A stretch of 64,000 bases of DNA from Diphasiastrum complanatum (taxonomy: Eukaryota; Streptophyta; Lycopodiopsida; Lycopodiales; Lycopodiaceae), in assembly GCA_029204225.1 (NCBI GenBank), contig CM055092.1, forward strand, positions 46,439,486 to 46,503,485. Direction: 5' to 3'. Both the position numbers and the translations under genes were made by a program. The notes beneath the pieces are model-generated. The model saw only the letters and a list, made by a program, of their open reading frames with translations. It had not been told where the DNA came from and did not search any database. Shown here piece by piece: positions 13,801-27,500 of this stretch. Position 1 is the stretch's first letter; every line of letters starts with the position of its first letter.

Positions 13801-14413
13801 TGTTGAATTCACACGTGTGGGACGCCCTACACATGTACTTTTGATCTCCTAAGCCCAATAATACTATAAAGATCAGGCTAGCATTGATTGACAATAGGAA
13901 AGTTGATCATACAAGAAATATTATTGTGTTACAAGCAAGATCTGTCAACAAAACATGAAACTAAGCACAATAAATGCCTCAACTAGGCTAGAGAGAGAAT
14001 ATGAAAGTACAAAACTCGAGTAGAGAGAGAAGGCACAAAGAGCTTGTCTCCAAATTTGTATTACACACAAATTTCATCATTTTCTCAATGAGAGTACATC
14101 ACATATATATAGATCCATGGACTCTCCTCCTACTTTGAGTTGAATTGGAGTTGTGAATCCACCTCTCAAGCTATCTAGACTTATTCAAGCCACCTCACTA
14201 TGTCTAATTGTGCCACCTAGTCTTTTCATGCATTAAATGTGGCATGCAAAGTACAAATGGCAATTCCTATAGTAGCTCGAGTTTCTGCTTCTACCTACCT
14301 TGAATATTTTATTCTAAGATGGGTCTTTACTAAGCCAAAAGAGCTTAATTCATCTTTGACATTTTTAGGACCCCTACTCACAACATTAGATAGATTTTTC
14401 CAATATCTTGACA
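13801..14413 (-). mobile_element. 3' LTR of copia element D
   Basis: The start is firm: minus-strand TGTCAAGATATTGG follows a polypurine tract directly. A TATA-like TATATATA lies at about 14103-14110 and the near-palindrome TTCACACGTGTGGG at about 13808-13821. The far end is uncertain; I place it at the TGTTGAATT on plus, but it may extend further left into 13.75 kb. No 5' LTR of this element was found. Confidence 0.6.
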
Positions 14414-14424
14414 CTCCTCCTAAA
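14414..14424 (-). other. Polypurine tract of copia D
   Basis: Minus-strand TTTTAGGAGGAG abuts the LTR start TGTCAAG, just downstream of the pol stop codon at 14432-14434. Confidence 0.8.
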
Positions 14425-14431
14425 AATGTAT

Positions 14432-15944
14432 CTAATGTGGATCAAGCATCGATCTTGAGATAAGACCAAGATTAGATCTATGCTTTGAGAAGGCACTTTT
14501 GCAAAGTGGCTTTGTGAGAAGATCAACAATACATGAAGATGTGTCGACGTGTTCCAAATTGATTTCACCTCCAATGAGCTTTTCCCTTACAAGATGGTGT
14601 GCCACTTCTATATGCTTGCTTCTTGCATGAAAAATATGATTGTTTGCAAGAGCTTGGGCCGATATGTCGTCACACTTGATCAAGGAAAGATCATCCTCTT
14701 TGACGCACTTTAGCTCCATGATTAAACTCTTGATCCAAAGCACCTCTTTAGTTGTTGTAGTGAGTGCTTTGTACTCGGCCTCACAAGAAGATAGAGATAT
14801 GGTATCTTGCTTCTTTGAAAGCCAAGACACAAGATTGCCTCCAAGAAAGATAGTATATGCATTAATGGACTTTCGATCCATCTTATCACTTGCAAAATCG
14901 GGATCCGAATAGCCAACAATGGTTAGATCTTTATTCTTGTACAATAAACCATAATCTTGAGTAGAAGATACATATCTTAGAACTTTCTTGGCCATCTTCC
15001 AATGTTGAATCTTAGGATCTTGCATAAATTGACTCAATTTGTGCACACAATAGCTCAAATCGGGTCTAGTGATAGTAAGCCAAATTAAAGAGCCTATAAG
15101 ACTCCTATAAAGTGTGATGTCCTCGAAGGATCTTTCATCACCTTTAATAGGATCTTTTACATGTTGCTCCATGGGATTATCTATGCCTTTACAATTTTGC
15201 ATATTGAATTTTCTCAACATAGAAAAGACATATCTAGATTGACAAATAAAAGCATCCTCTTCATGAAAATCAGTCTCAAGGCCTAAAATGTAATGGATCT
15301 CTCCTAGATCTTGCATTTTAAATTCTCTTCCTGATGCATCTTTAGTTTCTTGAACTAGCATCAAACAACTTCCACTAAGAATAATGTCATCTACATAGAT
15401 TAGAAGAATGACAATATTACTACTATCAAACTTTAAGTACATAGAAGGATCATAATCACTAAGCACAAATCCTAATGACAGTAGAAAGTTGTCGAGTCTT
15501 GAATACCATGATCTAGGTGCTTGCTTCAAGCCATAAAGACTTCTAAATAGCAAACACACCTTAGATTTATCCTTGATAAATCCTTGAGGTTGTTCCATGT
15601 ATATCTCCTCCTCAAGATAGCCATTCAAAAAAACGTTGGAGACATCAAGTTGATACAATTTCCACTTAAAAAATAAGGCAAGAGAGATTATGATTCTTAT
15701 TGTCACCATCTTTTCTATAGGAGCAAAGGTTTCTTCATAGTCAAGGCCACATATTTGTGCAAAGCCTTTAGCATATAATCTTGCCTTGTACTTGTTGATG
15801 GAGCCATCATGATTGTACTTGATCTTGAACACCCACTTGCATCCAATGACATGCATGTTAGGTGGTGGATCCACTAGCTCCCATGTGTGGTTGGTGATCA
15901 AGGCATCATATTCATTCTTCATGTCCTCATACCACTCCTTGGTA
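14432..15944 (-). pseudogene. Copia D reverse transcriptase and RNase H
   Basis: Codons from the insertion edge read NTKEWYEDMKNEYDALITN, the conserved start of the copia RT domain. They continue through YQLDVSNVFLNGYLEEEIYM, the catalytic YVDDIILSG, and RNase H (YSDPDFASDKMDRKSINAY, SLSSCEAEYKALTTTTKEV). The segment ends HRSNLGLISRSMLDPH and a stop. It is intact over 1.5 kb. The upstream half of the same frame continues after a solo LTR at 15950-16548, so the RT itself is open but the polyprotein is broken. Confidence 0.93.
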
Positions 15945-16553
15945 TTGAGTGTGAAATTTACAAGAAATAAGGATCCTAAAACACTTGAAATGATGAGGGA
16001 AACAATAGATTATGATCTCATAAGATTAGCACAAGTTGAACCATCAAAATTCATCAAAATTCTATGCTTGAACCTCACTAAATGGCCCAAATCCTTGAAG
16101 AAGGCTTCACACGTGTGAAAGTACGGCCTCCCACAGTCTGAGTACTGTACACCAGACCTACATCATGGATTGCTTGATTGATTTTGGTGAGATATCATCA
16201 CCTATATATACATGATCCATCATGGTTTTGGGCATGTATGAGTAGCCCTAAACCTATCCCTAATGCTAATTTTGGTGGATCTTTCATCCCTACCAAATTA
16301 GGGTTGGAGTCTTGGAGATCCCTCAACAATGCAAAAAATACCAAAAATAGCTCCTATTTTTTCTCTCTTGTATCTAAGCATAATTTGGACTCATTCCAAA
16401 GGTTCTAACACTTAGGTCTACTTGAGAACATCCTTATGAATGGAATCCTATGCTATTTGGCACGTCTGACAAGCCACATCATGACCATCTAACTATTTAT
16501 AAGTCGTATGACCAAAACTAGTCAAGCTAGAATTGTGAATTTTTAACATTGAG
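15945..16553 (-). mobile_element. Solo LTR of family A with TTGAG target-site duplication
   Basis: The LTR occupies 15950-16548 (599 bp), with TTGAG on both sides (15945-15949 and 16549-16553). It is the A-type LTR (minus-strand start TGTTAAAAATTC) with an internal deletion of about 85 bp near 16162 relative to 9220-9901. It splits the D polyprotein between EEPKDVQEALN and NTKEWYEDM. A solo LTR forms by recombination between the two LTRs of a full element, so family A inserted in D and was then removed. The terminal 20 bp facing RT have diverged. Confidence 0.92.
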
Positions 16554-17390
16554 GGCTTCTTGGACATCTTTGGGCTCCTCGTGAGAAACAAAAAAAACAT
16601 TAGTGGAATCAGGATCCACTTGTTTTTCTTTGTCATCATAAGTGAGCCTCTTAGGTTTGGATCTCTCCCTGATGGATCTTCTGGGAGTGAGAATCCGAGG
16701 ACTTCCATCTTCAAATCTCGACTCCTCCATATGTTGATTGTCTTCATTAACAAAAGGTGATAGATTTTGAGGTTGCTTGATCTCAGCCCCTCCAAGATTG
16801 GACTTTTCTTCTTCATGAAAAACTACATCTCTACTATAAATTACTTTAGAAGTAGAGAGCATGTAGATTCGATAGGCTTTCTTGTTGGATGAATATCCAA
16901 CCATTACTCCTTTGCTTGCACAAGGATCATCCTTCTTTCTTGTTTCCAAGGGAATATGGAAAAAGCATATGCATCCAAATACTCTAAGGTGATCAACCTT
17001 AGGTTTCTTCAAATAAAGTGCTTCATATGGTGACTTTACTCCAAGTGCAACATGAGGGAGTCGATTGCAAAGATAGTTTGAACAATTGATGGCCTCACCC
17101 CAAAAGTCTTTTGGCAAGGATGTTGCCTCAATTCTAATGGTTTTGGCACATTCAGACAATGTTCTATTCTTTCTTTCAGCCACCCCATTTTGAGATGGTG
17201 TATATGCACAAGAAAACTTCCTTTTAATGCCTTCAAGCTCACAATAATCATGAAATTTATTGGAAGTGTACTCACCACCTCCATCACGTCTAAGAATCTT
17301 GATTTTGTATGAAAATTGCTTTTCAACTAGAGCTTTGAACTTTAGGAAATAGTCAAACAACATAGAATTTGAGCTAGAAGATATAACCAA
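16549..17390 (-). pseudogene. Copia D integrase, catalytic core C-terminus
   Basis: The frame reads DYFLKFKALVEKQF, RRDGGGEYTSNKFHDY (with a Gly in place of the usual Asn), TPSQNGVAERKNRTL (catalytic Glu), FWGEAINCSNYLCNR, and the C-terminal YLKKPKVDHLRVFGCICFF. It ends at the solo-LTR insertion. The seven C-terminal codons of the open frame are LTR-derived. A one-base indel near 17375 separates it from the preceding frame. Confidence 0.88.
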
Positions 17391-18260
17391 GTAAATCTTG
17401 TAAAATCATCAATGAAGGTTACAAAGCAAGTAGCACCACCCTTGCTCTTTGAAGATGAGAAATGCACATCCGAGTGTATGAGCTCTAATGGATGTGTAGT
17501 CTTGATAGATGACTTTGAAAAAGGCTTCTTATGAGACTTAGATATGGCACAAGCCTCACATGGCTTGAAAGTCTTGGAGATAAGATTAGGCAAGCCAATA
17601 GCTTTGGCTTTCTTGACCATGGACACCGTAGAACTATAGTTAGGATGCCCCAACCTTCTATGCCATATTTCCTCCAAAGACATCTGAGAAGCTAAAGCAC
17701 CATCACAAGAGTTAGCATACTCTTTGGGATCAAGCTTGTAGATTCCAGCATATCTGGACCCAAATGCAAGGATCTCATAATGCTTCTTGATTGTACATGT
17801 ATCTACATTTAAATTCACATCTAGTCCACTATCAAACAATTGCCCAATACTAATAAGATTTTTTGTTAACTTAGGAACAAAAAGTACTTTAGACAGAGAA
17901 AGAACTTTTGATGATGAAAGCTTTAAGGGAATGGTCCCTATGCCTTCAATAGCACACTCATGATCATTTGCTGTGTAGATGGACTTCTTGGCTCCTTCAT
18001 AAGGTGACATGGATGAAAAAGAATGCTTGGAGCTACACATATGTGAGGAAGCTCCACTGTCGATATACCACGAACCATCCTTCTTGAAAGGTGATGAAGA
18101 AAAACTCGAGACCATAAGAGATCCCTCTCCATCACTTGCATGAGAATCTTCCTTCTCTTCATCAGAAATGTTGGCTTGCTTGAACTGACTCTTCTTCTTG
18201 AAGCAATTGGTGGCATAATACCCCTTCTTGCCACAAAAGAAACACTTGATGTTTTTTTTT
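17342..18260 (-). pseudogene. Copia D nucleocapsid end, protease and integrase N-terminus
   Basis: In order: a CCHC zinc knuckle (CFFCGKKGYYATNC), the aspartic protease active site (WYIDSGASSHM), the pre-integrase zinc-binding segment (WHRRLGHPNYSSTV and CEACAISKSHKKPF), and the first integrase Asp (IHSDVHFSS) followed by TFIDDFTRFTWLY. The true coding part begins at the A-run near 18250, where a one-base indel shifts the gag frame. It ends at a second frameshift near 17375. Confidence 0.88.
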
Positions 18261-19016
18261 CTTCTTCTTGGATGTGGAAGCTTGAGAGGACTCATCCTCT
18301 TCTCCTTTCTCCTTGGAAATAAGATTGTTCTTGCTTGAAGAGAGTTGGTGTTGATTCTTACTTCTTGTCTTGTGCTTGTCTTTGGTAAAGAGAGCTTTAC
18401 CATCAATGTTGAGAGACAGTCTTTCCATTTTCAAGAGTTTATACTCTTGTCTTGATTCTTCAGAAATGAGCACACTTTGGAGTGCTTCCAAACTTGGTAG
18501 CTCCTCCTTAATGGCATAACTCTGAACAAGGTTGTCATATTCCTCCTTTAACCCATTAAGTATGACTTGAACAAGTTCATTTTGGTTGATGGAGTCTCCT
18601 ATGCATGACAATTATCTATGGAGGTCTTTAACTCTCATTACATAAGCTGAAGCACATTCATCACTTCTCTGTACACTTTGAAAAATTTGGTTTCTTAGTG
18701 TTAGGATTCTAGAAGTATTCTTTGCCTCATAGATGGACTTGAGAGTATCCCAAGCATCTTTGGTATTAGTACAAGCACCAATTTCTCTTAAGATGTCATT
18801 TGAGACATTCATCTTAATATAATGCAGAGCCATCCTAGCTCTCTTTTTGTACTTTGAAATTTCTTGAGGAATTTGTGGTTCTTCTTCAATTCCAAGTACA
18901 ATATCCATCACATCTTGTAGTATTAAGAAAAATTCCATCCTAACCTTCCAAATTGAGTAATTGGAGGTTGACAATCTTTCAATTTCTTCTAATAGAAAGA
19001 CACCCATTGAAGTCAT
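18250..19016 (-). pseudogene. Copia D gag
   Basis: The start ATG at 19016 is chosen because MTSMGVFLLEEIERLSTSNY aligns with the gag starts of A and L. The body carries YSIWKVRMEF, ALHYIKMNVSNDILREIG and ELVQVILNGLKEEYDNLV. An in-frame TAA at 18612-18614 replaces the usual Glu codon after DLHR. A nine-A run near 18250 carries the indel that breaks gag from protease. No leader, PBS or 5' LTR remains: sequence right of 19.1 kb soon passes into LTR K2. Confidence 0.85.
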
Positions 19017-19214
19017 AAAGAATGATGGAAATAAAAAAGGATGGATGAAAAAATTGCTTATCTTCTCACTATAGGAACCAATCAAGGGTACAAAACCAAA
19101 TCCTATGTAAGACTAAGCAAAAAACTGTGAGATAGATCTCACTAGCTTGACAATCTCTCTAAAACAAGATTTGAATCATCAAAAAATATGATTTATGGCA
19201 AAAGTTATGGTTCT

Positions 19215-19430
19215 CTGAATTTCACACGTGTGAAATACTCCAAAAATGTCAAATTGACTCAAATACAATCTATTTGTATGAAACAATTTTTATTTATGAT
19301 TGTTCTTGTTAGATTTTCTCATGTAGAATTGATCTAGATTCAACTAATCTTGTGTAGATTGGTAGATCAATTGTATCTAACATCCAATCACTCCTATGAA
19401 TCATTTTAGGATCCATTCTTGGTCCAATCA
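19215..19430 (+). mobile_element. Partial copia LTR, family K (K2)
   Basis: From TTTCACACGTGTGAAA (about 19220-19235) to CCAATCA, this matches the last 190 bp of LTR K1, including GATTGTTCTTGTTAG and TAGATCAA, then ATCTAACATCCAATC. The end is shortened before the PBS relative to K1. The left part of the LTR is missing where copia D is joined. Confidence 0.65.
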
Positions 19431-19443
19431 TGGTATCAGATCC
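19431..19443 (+). other. Primer-binding site, K2
   Basis: TGGTATCAGATCC differs by one base from the canonical TGGTATCAGAGCC and follows the K-type LTR end. Confidence 0.8.
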
Positions 19444-21200
19444 AAGTACAAGAGATTTGATGGGGTTGATCCAAAACTAAGCCCAAATTAGCAAGTTATT
19501 GGAAACTAGCTAATTTTGATGTGGCGTCAAACTTGGTTGTGGGTTGCAAGGGTACTTTTGACACGCGTGGGATCGTACAATACCAGTTTTGGAGCCTTAT
19601 GTTACAGTTTGATGCTCTATCACCCAAATTAGCAAGTTTGTGGAAACTAGCTAATCTTGAGGTAGAGAGTTTGAATCGATAGATAGATTCAATTTTTTTG
19701 TACCAAAACTTGTTGTAGGCTATAGCTGTACCTTCCAAACATGTGGTGCAATACAGAACCTAGTTTTTTGGGGAAATTCAAATTGATGCATAATTTGCTT
19801 TATACACACAAATTTGGTCATTTTTAGTGCAGTTTCAAGCTTTTTCTATCTGATTTTTTGAGTGTATTGAAGTTAAGAGAGAAAAATTGCCAAAAATCAT
19901 AGATTAAGGAGTGATATGCAAGGTGAGAGGTTGAAATACATTGTACCATCACTCTAGATTTGTTCAAGTGTGATAGGGTCAAGTTTAGAAGCATCAATTT
20001 GTCCTCCAAGTGAAACCTTTGAGAGTTTCTAGTGCATATATAGCATCTATGTAGATATTTTGTAGAATTTGACATAGATTGGCTTCAATTGAGAGTTCTA
20101 GAAAAGAGATTGAGATCCAAGTCACATTGTTCAACCCTTCTCAATGTATTTGAATGATTGTAAAGATTGAAAAGAGTCATTGTGGTGTGTATGGCAAATG
20201 TGTAGAGAGATATCCAATTTTCTAAGAGTTCCTTCCTTTGTAGAGGGCAAGATCTAGAAGCTCATTTTGTGTTGGTATTGGAGAAGAGTTGTCTTTTCCT
20301 AGGTGATCAAATATTTCTAAGTGGCATTAGCTCTTTGAAGCACAATATCTTAGTGAGAGAGAAGAATCAAAACTTTTGATTTTGAATTCCATTCCAGCTC
20401 TTAAGAGGTAGAATCATTGGTGGAATCCAATAGGGGTGAATAAATTCAATTTATTGAGCAAAAATTGACATAGTTTGTATGAAACTCAAATTAGTTTTAT
20501 TCAAATTTCTTTGTGAGAGTATGAGGGTCATGCTGTGACCCCATTGAATGTCTAGAACAAGGAGTCATCCATATTTGAGTGTTCATGCATGGTTGGGATC
20601 TCTGTGAATCTCTAGATGTCTAATTTTTAAGCTTGATGAAAAATTCTTGACATAGGTTGGTATCAGGCTATTTCAAATCCATTCCAAATCTCAAGAGTGA
20701 GATTCTTTTGGGAAAGAAGGATTCCAGAAAGTGTGATTGGATCTTAATTTCATGTGTTTGAATCAAATGTACATGTCAAGTTTGAGTGATCTAGTGTAGA
20801 TGTTTTGTGAAAATTGGTCGTATAGTATGTTGTCGAATCAAATCAAATTCATTCTAAATCTCAAGAGTGAGATTATTTGGGTCAAGAGTGAGTCCAAAAG
20901 AAGTGATTAAGTTTGATTTTCATGTGTTTGAAACAAAACCCATATTTTGTTCAAGAATCTTAAGTGTTGAGAGAACTAGTCAAGTGAAAAGGAAAATCTA
21001 GGTGTCAAATCTTTTCATATCCATTTCAACTCTCAAAAGAAAGAGTCTTTGGTATTTGTTGAGTCTAATAGGAGTTTGGATCTGATTTCTTTTGTGATTT
21101 GGTTGAAATATTGTGTGCTTTTGTCCTAGTGATCAAAGCAAAGTTTTCAAGTGACTAGACTTAGTGTGAAGATTGATTCTTAGGTTTGTGAGCTTGAAAG
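19444..21200 (+). mobile_element. Long non-coding leader of K2 with internal repeats
   Basis: There is no significant reading frame. A block beginning AAATTAGCAAGTT then GGAAACTAGCTAAT occurs at about 19486 and again at about 19620. A second motif, roughly TTCATTCTAAATCTCAAGAG then TGAGATT, recurs in degenerate form at about 20380, 20680, 20850 and 21025, giving a spacing of 160-300 bp. Element A also has an 800-bp leader, so long leaders seem typical here. No K2 gag follows; the next coding trace is on the other strand. Confidence 0.55.
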
Positions 21201-21960
21201 TAGTTTGGATTGATCATTTGCAAAGCTTAATCTTACTGTACCTTCACCTTTGATAGCATGTGTGCTATTGTTGCCTAGGTGAACATACTTCCTGGTACTA
21301 TTAAGGCATATAGGACTCGAAACAACTAATATGACTGGTCATATGCTATGTGGCTCCAAAATCGAGAAACTAGAAGCTGTCGTTTGATGCTTCTTGTGGC
21401 AATCTTGAATCTCGTGGTTGGTTCATTTGTAGTATTTGTAGATCAACGTCTTCTTTGTCGGTTGCTCTTGATGATGTGTCGGCTTCTAATTTTTCTTTGA
21501 TTGCTTTGGGCCTTTCTACTTTTGCTTAGTCGAGGCTTTGTTGATGTATAAGACATGAGAGTCGACAGTTGAAGAACTGGAGGGTTCATTCCCTCTAGTG
21601 TCTTCCTATAGCAACATTGTGATGACTCTTAAAAGAGTCAGTTCTAAGTGTATCATGATGATCATCACCAAGCTATTGTATGAACTTGGCAAGCTTGAAA
21701 GCAGTGTCATTACTATGTCTTGATCGTCTATGAATGATCCGACAACGACCATTTGCTTTAGCAGATTTTTGAACTAGTTGATATGATTATGTAGGAAATC
21801 ACCATTTGTCATCTTGATAGACTTCCTTGGAGGTCTGAGCTTCAAACACAAGGCCAATGTGTGTGTTTGATCTATTGAAAATGATCAGTGTGAAAGCCTT
21901 TCCATCCGTTAGCATCATTTACTTCGGGTCTTGCCTTTGCACCTGTGACTGTTGAAAATG
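21200..21960 (-). pseudogene. Copia H1 gag-protease remnant
   Basis: Read on minus, the 3' part gives gag: FKNLLKQMVVVGSFIDDQDI, then VMTLLSSLPSSYNSLVM. A poorly conserved linker follows, and then the protease site as DFGAT, stop, HMTSH, where H2 has DSGATQHMTNH. The stretch 21208-21300 aligns with 38046-38120 in H2. Several stops and frameshifts are present, and no LTR or integrase remains. Confidence 0.7.
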
Positions 21961-22917
<957 letters not shown>

Positions 22918-22930
22918 TGGTATCAGGGCC
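22918..22930 (+). other. Primer-binding site, copia L
   Basis: TGGTATCAGGGCC has one mismatch to the canonical initiator-tRNA site and immediately follows the LTR end. Confidence 0.8.
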
Positions 22931-23589
22931 ACATTGAGCTTTGCATGCTAACATCTCTTATTGTTCAAGAATTTAAGAGCTAATTCAAGCAAAAAAACAG
23001 TTAATCACTTTTTTTTACCTTTTTTTGAAAAGTGTTTGGATCAAAGTGGATAGAAATTGATTTTTTAGGTCTGAATAGTGATTGTATGGAATTCGCACGT
23101 GTGAAAATCGCTGATTTTTAGTCCCTTCTATTTCCTTGCTTATTGATCCAAAGATAGTGATCTTATAGCTTGATGGAAAGCTTATGAAGAGTACTTTCCA
23201 TAGAAATTGATACCAAATCAATCTGATGTGTCTATCAAGAGTTATAAGCTCTTAAAGAGGGTAGGGAGAGGTCCAAAATCTGAGTGACCACTTTTTGATT
23301 TGATTCAATCTTGCTTGATTCTGAATCCATTGTTTTGAGCATCCTATACAAGAAACTGAAGATCAAGACTAAGTTTGATGTTATTGAACACCTTTGAGCC
23401 TTTTGAGTATCATTAGTGTTTTCTTTTGAAGCATATAATACGTGCCAAAAGTAGGATTCAAACTTGTCTAAGTACCTCAATCCATTTTGAGTGTCTGATC
23501 TAGAAAGTCTTGTTTTGTGGAATATTTGAGATTCATCTCAAATACAGTTGCAAGTTTTTCACATAGAAAGGTAGCACATCCTTGAAAAT
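22931..23589 (+). mobile_element. Copia L leader, first part
   Basis: Non-coding leader with a further CACGTGTGAAAA word near 23097. It is interrupted at about 23589 by element B1 and resumes at 29382, ending at the gag ATG at 29474. Together the two parts give a leader of about 750 bp, close to that of element A. Confidence 0.65.
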
Positions 23590-24545
23590 TTTTGAGAAAG
23601 GGTGAGTCGCAGTCTGAAGGTGAAACCAACGATTCAATGCAATTCGGATGGAGCTTAGATGCGATCACTGGACACTGCCAGCTGAATCACTCCTACAGTC
23701 CTCCAGAATATAGTCAGACACTGTTGATCTATCTTTATAAATTAATGTAGCATTCAACAAAATCTCAACCAAATTAAAATGAATGAGAGAATCAGACACA
23801 CAAATAACAGCAGACACATTTTCATTCAAGATCATACAACATAAAGGTGACATGTGTGCAATGGCTACAAAATCATGTATTGATTTTCTTTGATTCTTCA
23901 AGAACTGCATGCAGATCCACGCACTGCGTTGGTGTGAGAGAAATACAGTTCTCTCATGAGTGATTGTCTTGCTTACTAGCGGACTGTTGGATCTTCAGAT
24001 CCTAGACAGAATTGTCTCGCATGCAGACGGACATATATTCTGTATTTTTGTCTTGATTGCTTACTAGCATCAGACTAGTTTTCTATATCTGTGTCTATCA
24101 AGTATCATCCAATAAGTATATAGTCGCTCTGTGTAGTCTTTAGATTAGAGTAATTAAGCATCTACAACTAATCAGGAAACTACAAGAGTGGCAAACTAGC
24201 CATGACCTAGAGTGTACCTGATGATGTCATGCCATCTAATCACGTATCTGCACTTCTGGGTACTTGAATGATCTTGCTGGTACTCTTTGGAGCATGGAGG
24301 GAAAAAAAAAAAGGTTTCGCGACGTTTTTCATGTTGCGTCGTTGGTTTCGTTTCCGTCATCTGACTTTCCATGCTGGATCACAAAAGATTCTCGTTCGCG
24401 AATCTTTCATGTTCGTGTCTTCTTGTCAGGTGTTCACGAATCTTTTGTACTTCGTGTCTCTTGACTTTCATGTTCGCGAACATTTCGTCAGGCAGAGGGC
24501 TGAAAGCTAGCAAGGCTTTGTAAACAGAAACGTTTTGTTTCTTCA
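23590..24545 (-). mobile_element. 3' LTR of copia B1
   Basis: On minus it starts TGAAGAAACAAAACG, directly after a polypurine tract, and ends near the worn CTTTCTCAAAA at 23590. It matches the LTR at 28813-29381 at both ends. It also carries about 390 bp (about 23905-24290) that the other LTR lacks, including a TATA-like stretch near 24118. Words of the TTCGCGAA type occur several times in its first 150 bp. Confidence 0.88.
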
Positions 24546-24558
24546 GCTCCCTCTCAAA
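24546..24558 (-). other. Polypurine tract of B1
   Basis: Minus-strand TTTGAGAGGGAGC abuts the LTR start TGAAGAAAC, just downstream of the end of the RNase H region. Confidence 0.75.
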
Positions 24559-24559
24559 G

Positions 24560-27500
24560 CATGATAGTTTTATGATCCCAAGACTGCTCCTCTGTCTCTC
24601 AAAAAGTCCTTTGTCCAGGGCTTTGGCGAAGATGTTAGCAACCATGTCTTTCATTCCGATGAAGGTAGTCTTCAACATCTTCTTTTCAATTAGATCCTTG
24701 ATCAAGTGACACTTGATCGCAATATGCTTCATTCTGGAATGGAACACGAGATCTTTCGTCAGATGTATTGCAAAGGTGTTATCCATCTGCAAGACCAGAG
24801 GCTCATTTCCTATTTCGTCCAATTCGTCCAAGAACTGCGTTAGCCAGATTATCTCATTGGCCAGCTTTGCTGGTGCAACATATTTTGCTTCGTAGGATGA
24901 CTGGACCACAATGGTCTGCTTCTTGCTGACCCAGAGAACTGTTGCTCCTGATGCGATGGTGCATCCTCCTGAGACACTTTTACAGTCATCCTTGAGGGAT
25001 GCCCAGCTAGCATCACTGTAGGAAAGTATTCCAAAACCTGCATCATGACAATAACACAAGCCATAATCCATCGTTAATTGAAGATATTGCAAAATGCGTT
25101 TTGCAATCTTTCAATGTGTCGAGCCTGAATTTGTGCAGAATTAACTCATCCTGAATACTTTATAAGCAATATCATGACGTGTGTTGTCTGCAAGGTACAT
25201 CAATGATCTTATCAACTTCTTGTAAGGTGTGAGCTGCATTTGTTCTCTCTCTTCCTCACTCTTCAGATAGTCATCGTTTGTCAACACCATCCCTGTGGGC
25301 ATTGGACTATTCGCTCCTTTGCAATTCAACATCCCAAAATCCTCTAGGATCTTTTGGGTGTATCTGGACTGGTGAAGGTATAACTTACCTCCCTGGTAGT
25401 CCCTCTCAATCTACAAGCCAAGGTAATACCTGGCTTCTCCCAGATCCACGATCTCAAAATGTTTCGAGATGTCTCCTTTCACCTCAGCAATCAACTGCTC
25501 ACTCCTGCAAAATATCAAAGTGTCGTCCACATACACAGCCATGATGATGATCTGCCCATCTGTAACTCTAACATATACATTGGAATCAGCCAACAGAGGC
25601 ATGAACCTAATGATTTTAGGACTTGATCTTTTTTCTTGTACCATTGTCGAGCTGATTGTTTCAGACTGTAGATACTTCTATGCATTCTGCATGCATAGTC
25701 AGGAAGTGAATTCGAGACAAATCCTGGGGGTTGATCCATATAGACTTCTTCATCTAATTTGCCATGCAAGAAGGCTGTCTTCTCATCCACAATGTAGATC
25801 CTGAAATCATAAGTGGCTGCATATGCAAATAACAATTGTAGGGACGAATGTTTGACGACAAGAGAGAAGGTTTCAGAGTAATCAATACCGTATCTTTGAG
25901 AAAATTCCTTCACTACTAGTCTTGCCTTGCATTTCATGACATTCCCATCTGGTCCATATTTGATCTTGAATACCCATTTGTATTTGACAGTCTTGCACTT
26001 ATGTGGTAATGGCTACAACGTCCATACCTTGTTCTCCTCATGGATTCCATATCTTCGTTGATGGCCTGGATCCATTTGTCCTTTTCTGGACTTTCAATCG
26101 CTTCTTCAAAAGTTTGTGGTTCGTCACTGAATCCACAAAACTCTTCTGATGTAGAAGTAGAGCTGCCTGGCACATATCTTGTTGGTGCTCTTCGTGGTCT
26201 TGTTGATCTCCTAGGAGATCCTCCTTGGACAATAATGCCCTTGTCTTTGTCTGCTCTGCTAGGTCCAGAACCATCTTGATTTACATGAACTATAGCAGTG
26301 GGCTGTCTCTCGAATATTTCGTCTTCAGATTTGTCACTCAAATGGGAAACGACTCAAAATTTTTGTGTTCGTCCTCTACTCCCTCTGTCACTGGTGACAG
26401 GTCATAGTACTGTCTCCCTAGAACTTCATAGCTGACATGATCGTCATTGGCCATTGTCCCGCTCTCATCAAATCTAACATCTCTCACTGTTTTCACAGTG
26501 TTCGTGTCTGGTATGTAGACTCTATAGTATGATGAATTGTTGTCATAACCTACGAAAAATCTCTGTTCGGCTTTCTCATCAAGCTTCTTTCGAAGTTTAT
26601 CAAGAATATGTGCATAAGCTGCACAGCCAAAGATTCTGACGTGAGACAGGTTGGCTTTCTACCCCACCATAGCTCGTGTGGTGTCGTATGAGAGACACCA
26701 GACTTCCCTGTCCTGTTCTGGATGTATGTGGCTGTAGCTACTACTTCAGCCCACAGTATCCTTGGAGCCTTTGAGTAGGCCATCATGCATCTGGCTGCTT
26801 CCATCAGGGTCATGTTTTTGCAACACCATTGTGCTGCGGCGGGTAGGCTGAAGTCCTCCTATAGATGATGCCACAATCATTGCAAAAGTCAATGAAGCGA
26901 TTCGAGATGTATTCGCCACCTCGATCTGTCCTGATCTACTTCACTTTGCTGTCTGTAATCTTTCAGCCCAACTCACATATTCTATGAATTTATCAAGTGC
27001 TTATATAATATTTTGAACCTCCTACTAAGATCACATTGAATGATCCGCAGATGTCAGAATGCACTAACTCTAGAATCTTGGTCGTTCTGTAGGAGTCTTT
27101 GATGAATGGAGTGCACGACATCTTACCTTTCAAACATGCATCACAGGTGGTCAAACTGGTTGCATTCGAGATGCTGACCCCTGTTATCGCTCCATGATGG
27201 CTTGCTTGATAAAGCGCCATTGAGTTCATGTGGCATAGTCTTCTGTGCCACAGAGTGTCTGGCGAGTCATCATAAGTCTGACGCATCTGATCTGTAGGTA
27301 GGCGAACCTTTAGATGATATAGATTTTCTTTTCTTCTACCTTGAGCGATCAGAGTACTGGTATTGGCATCAACGATGTTGCATGCTTCGTCAAAAAATGT
27401 CACATGCATCTCTTCATCTGCTATTCTTGCTACTGAAAGTGAGTCTTGCTATAGTGTAGGCACGAATAGAACATCTTTGAGTCATTTCTCTCTGCCATTG

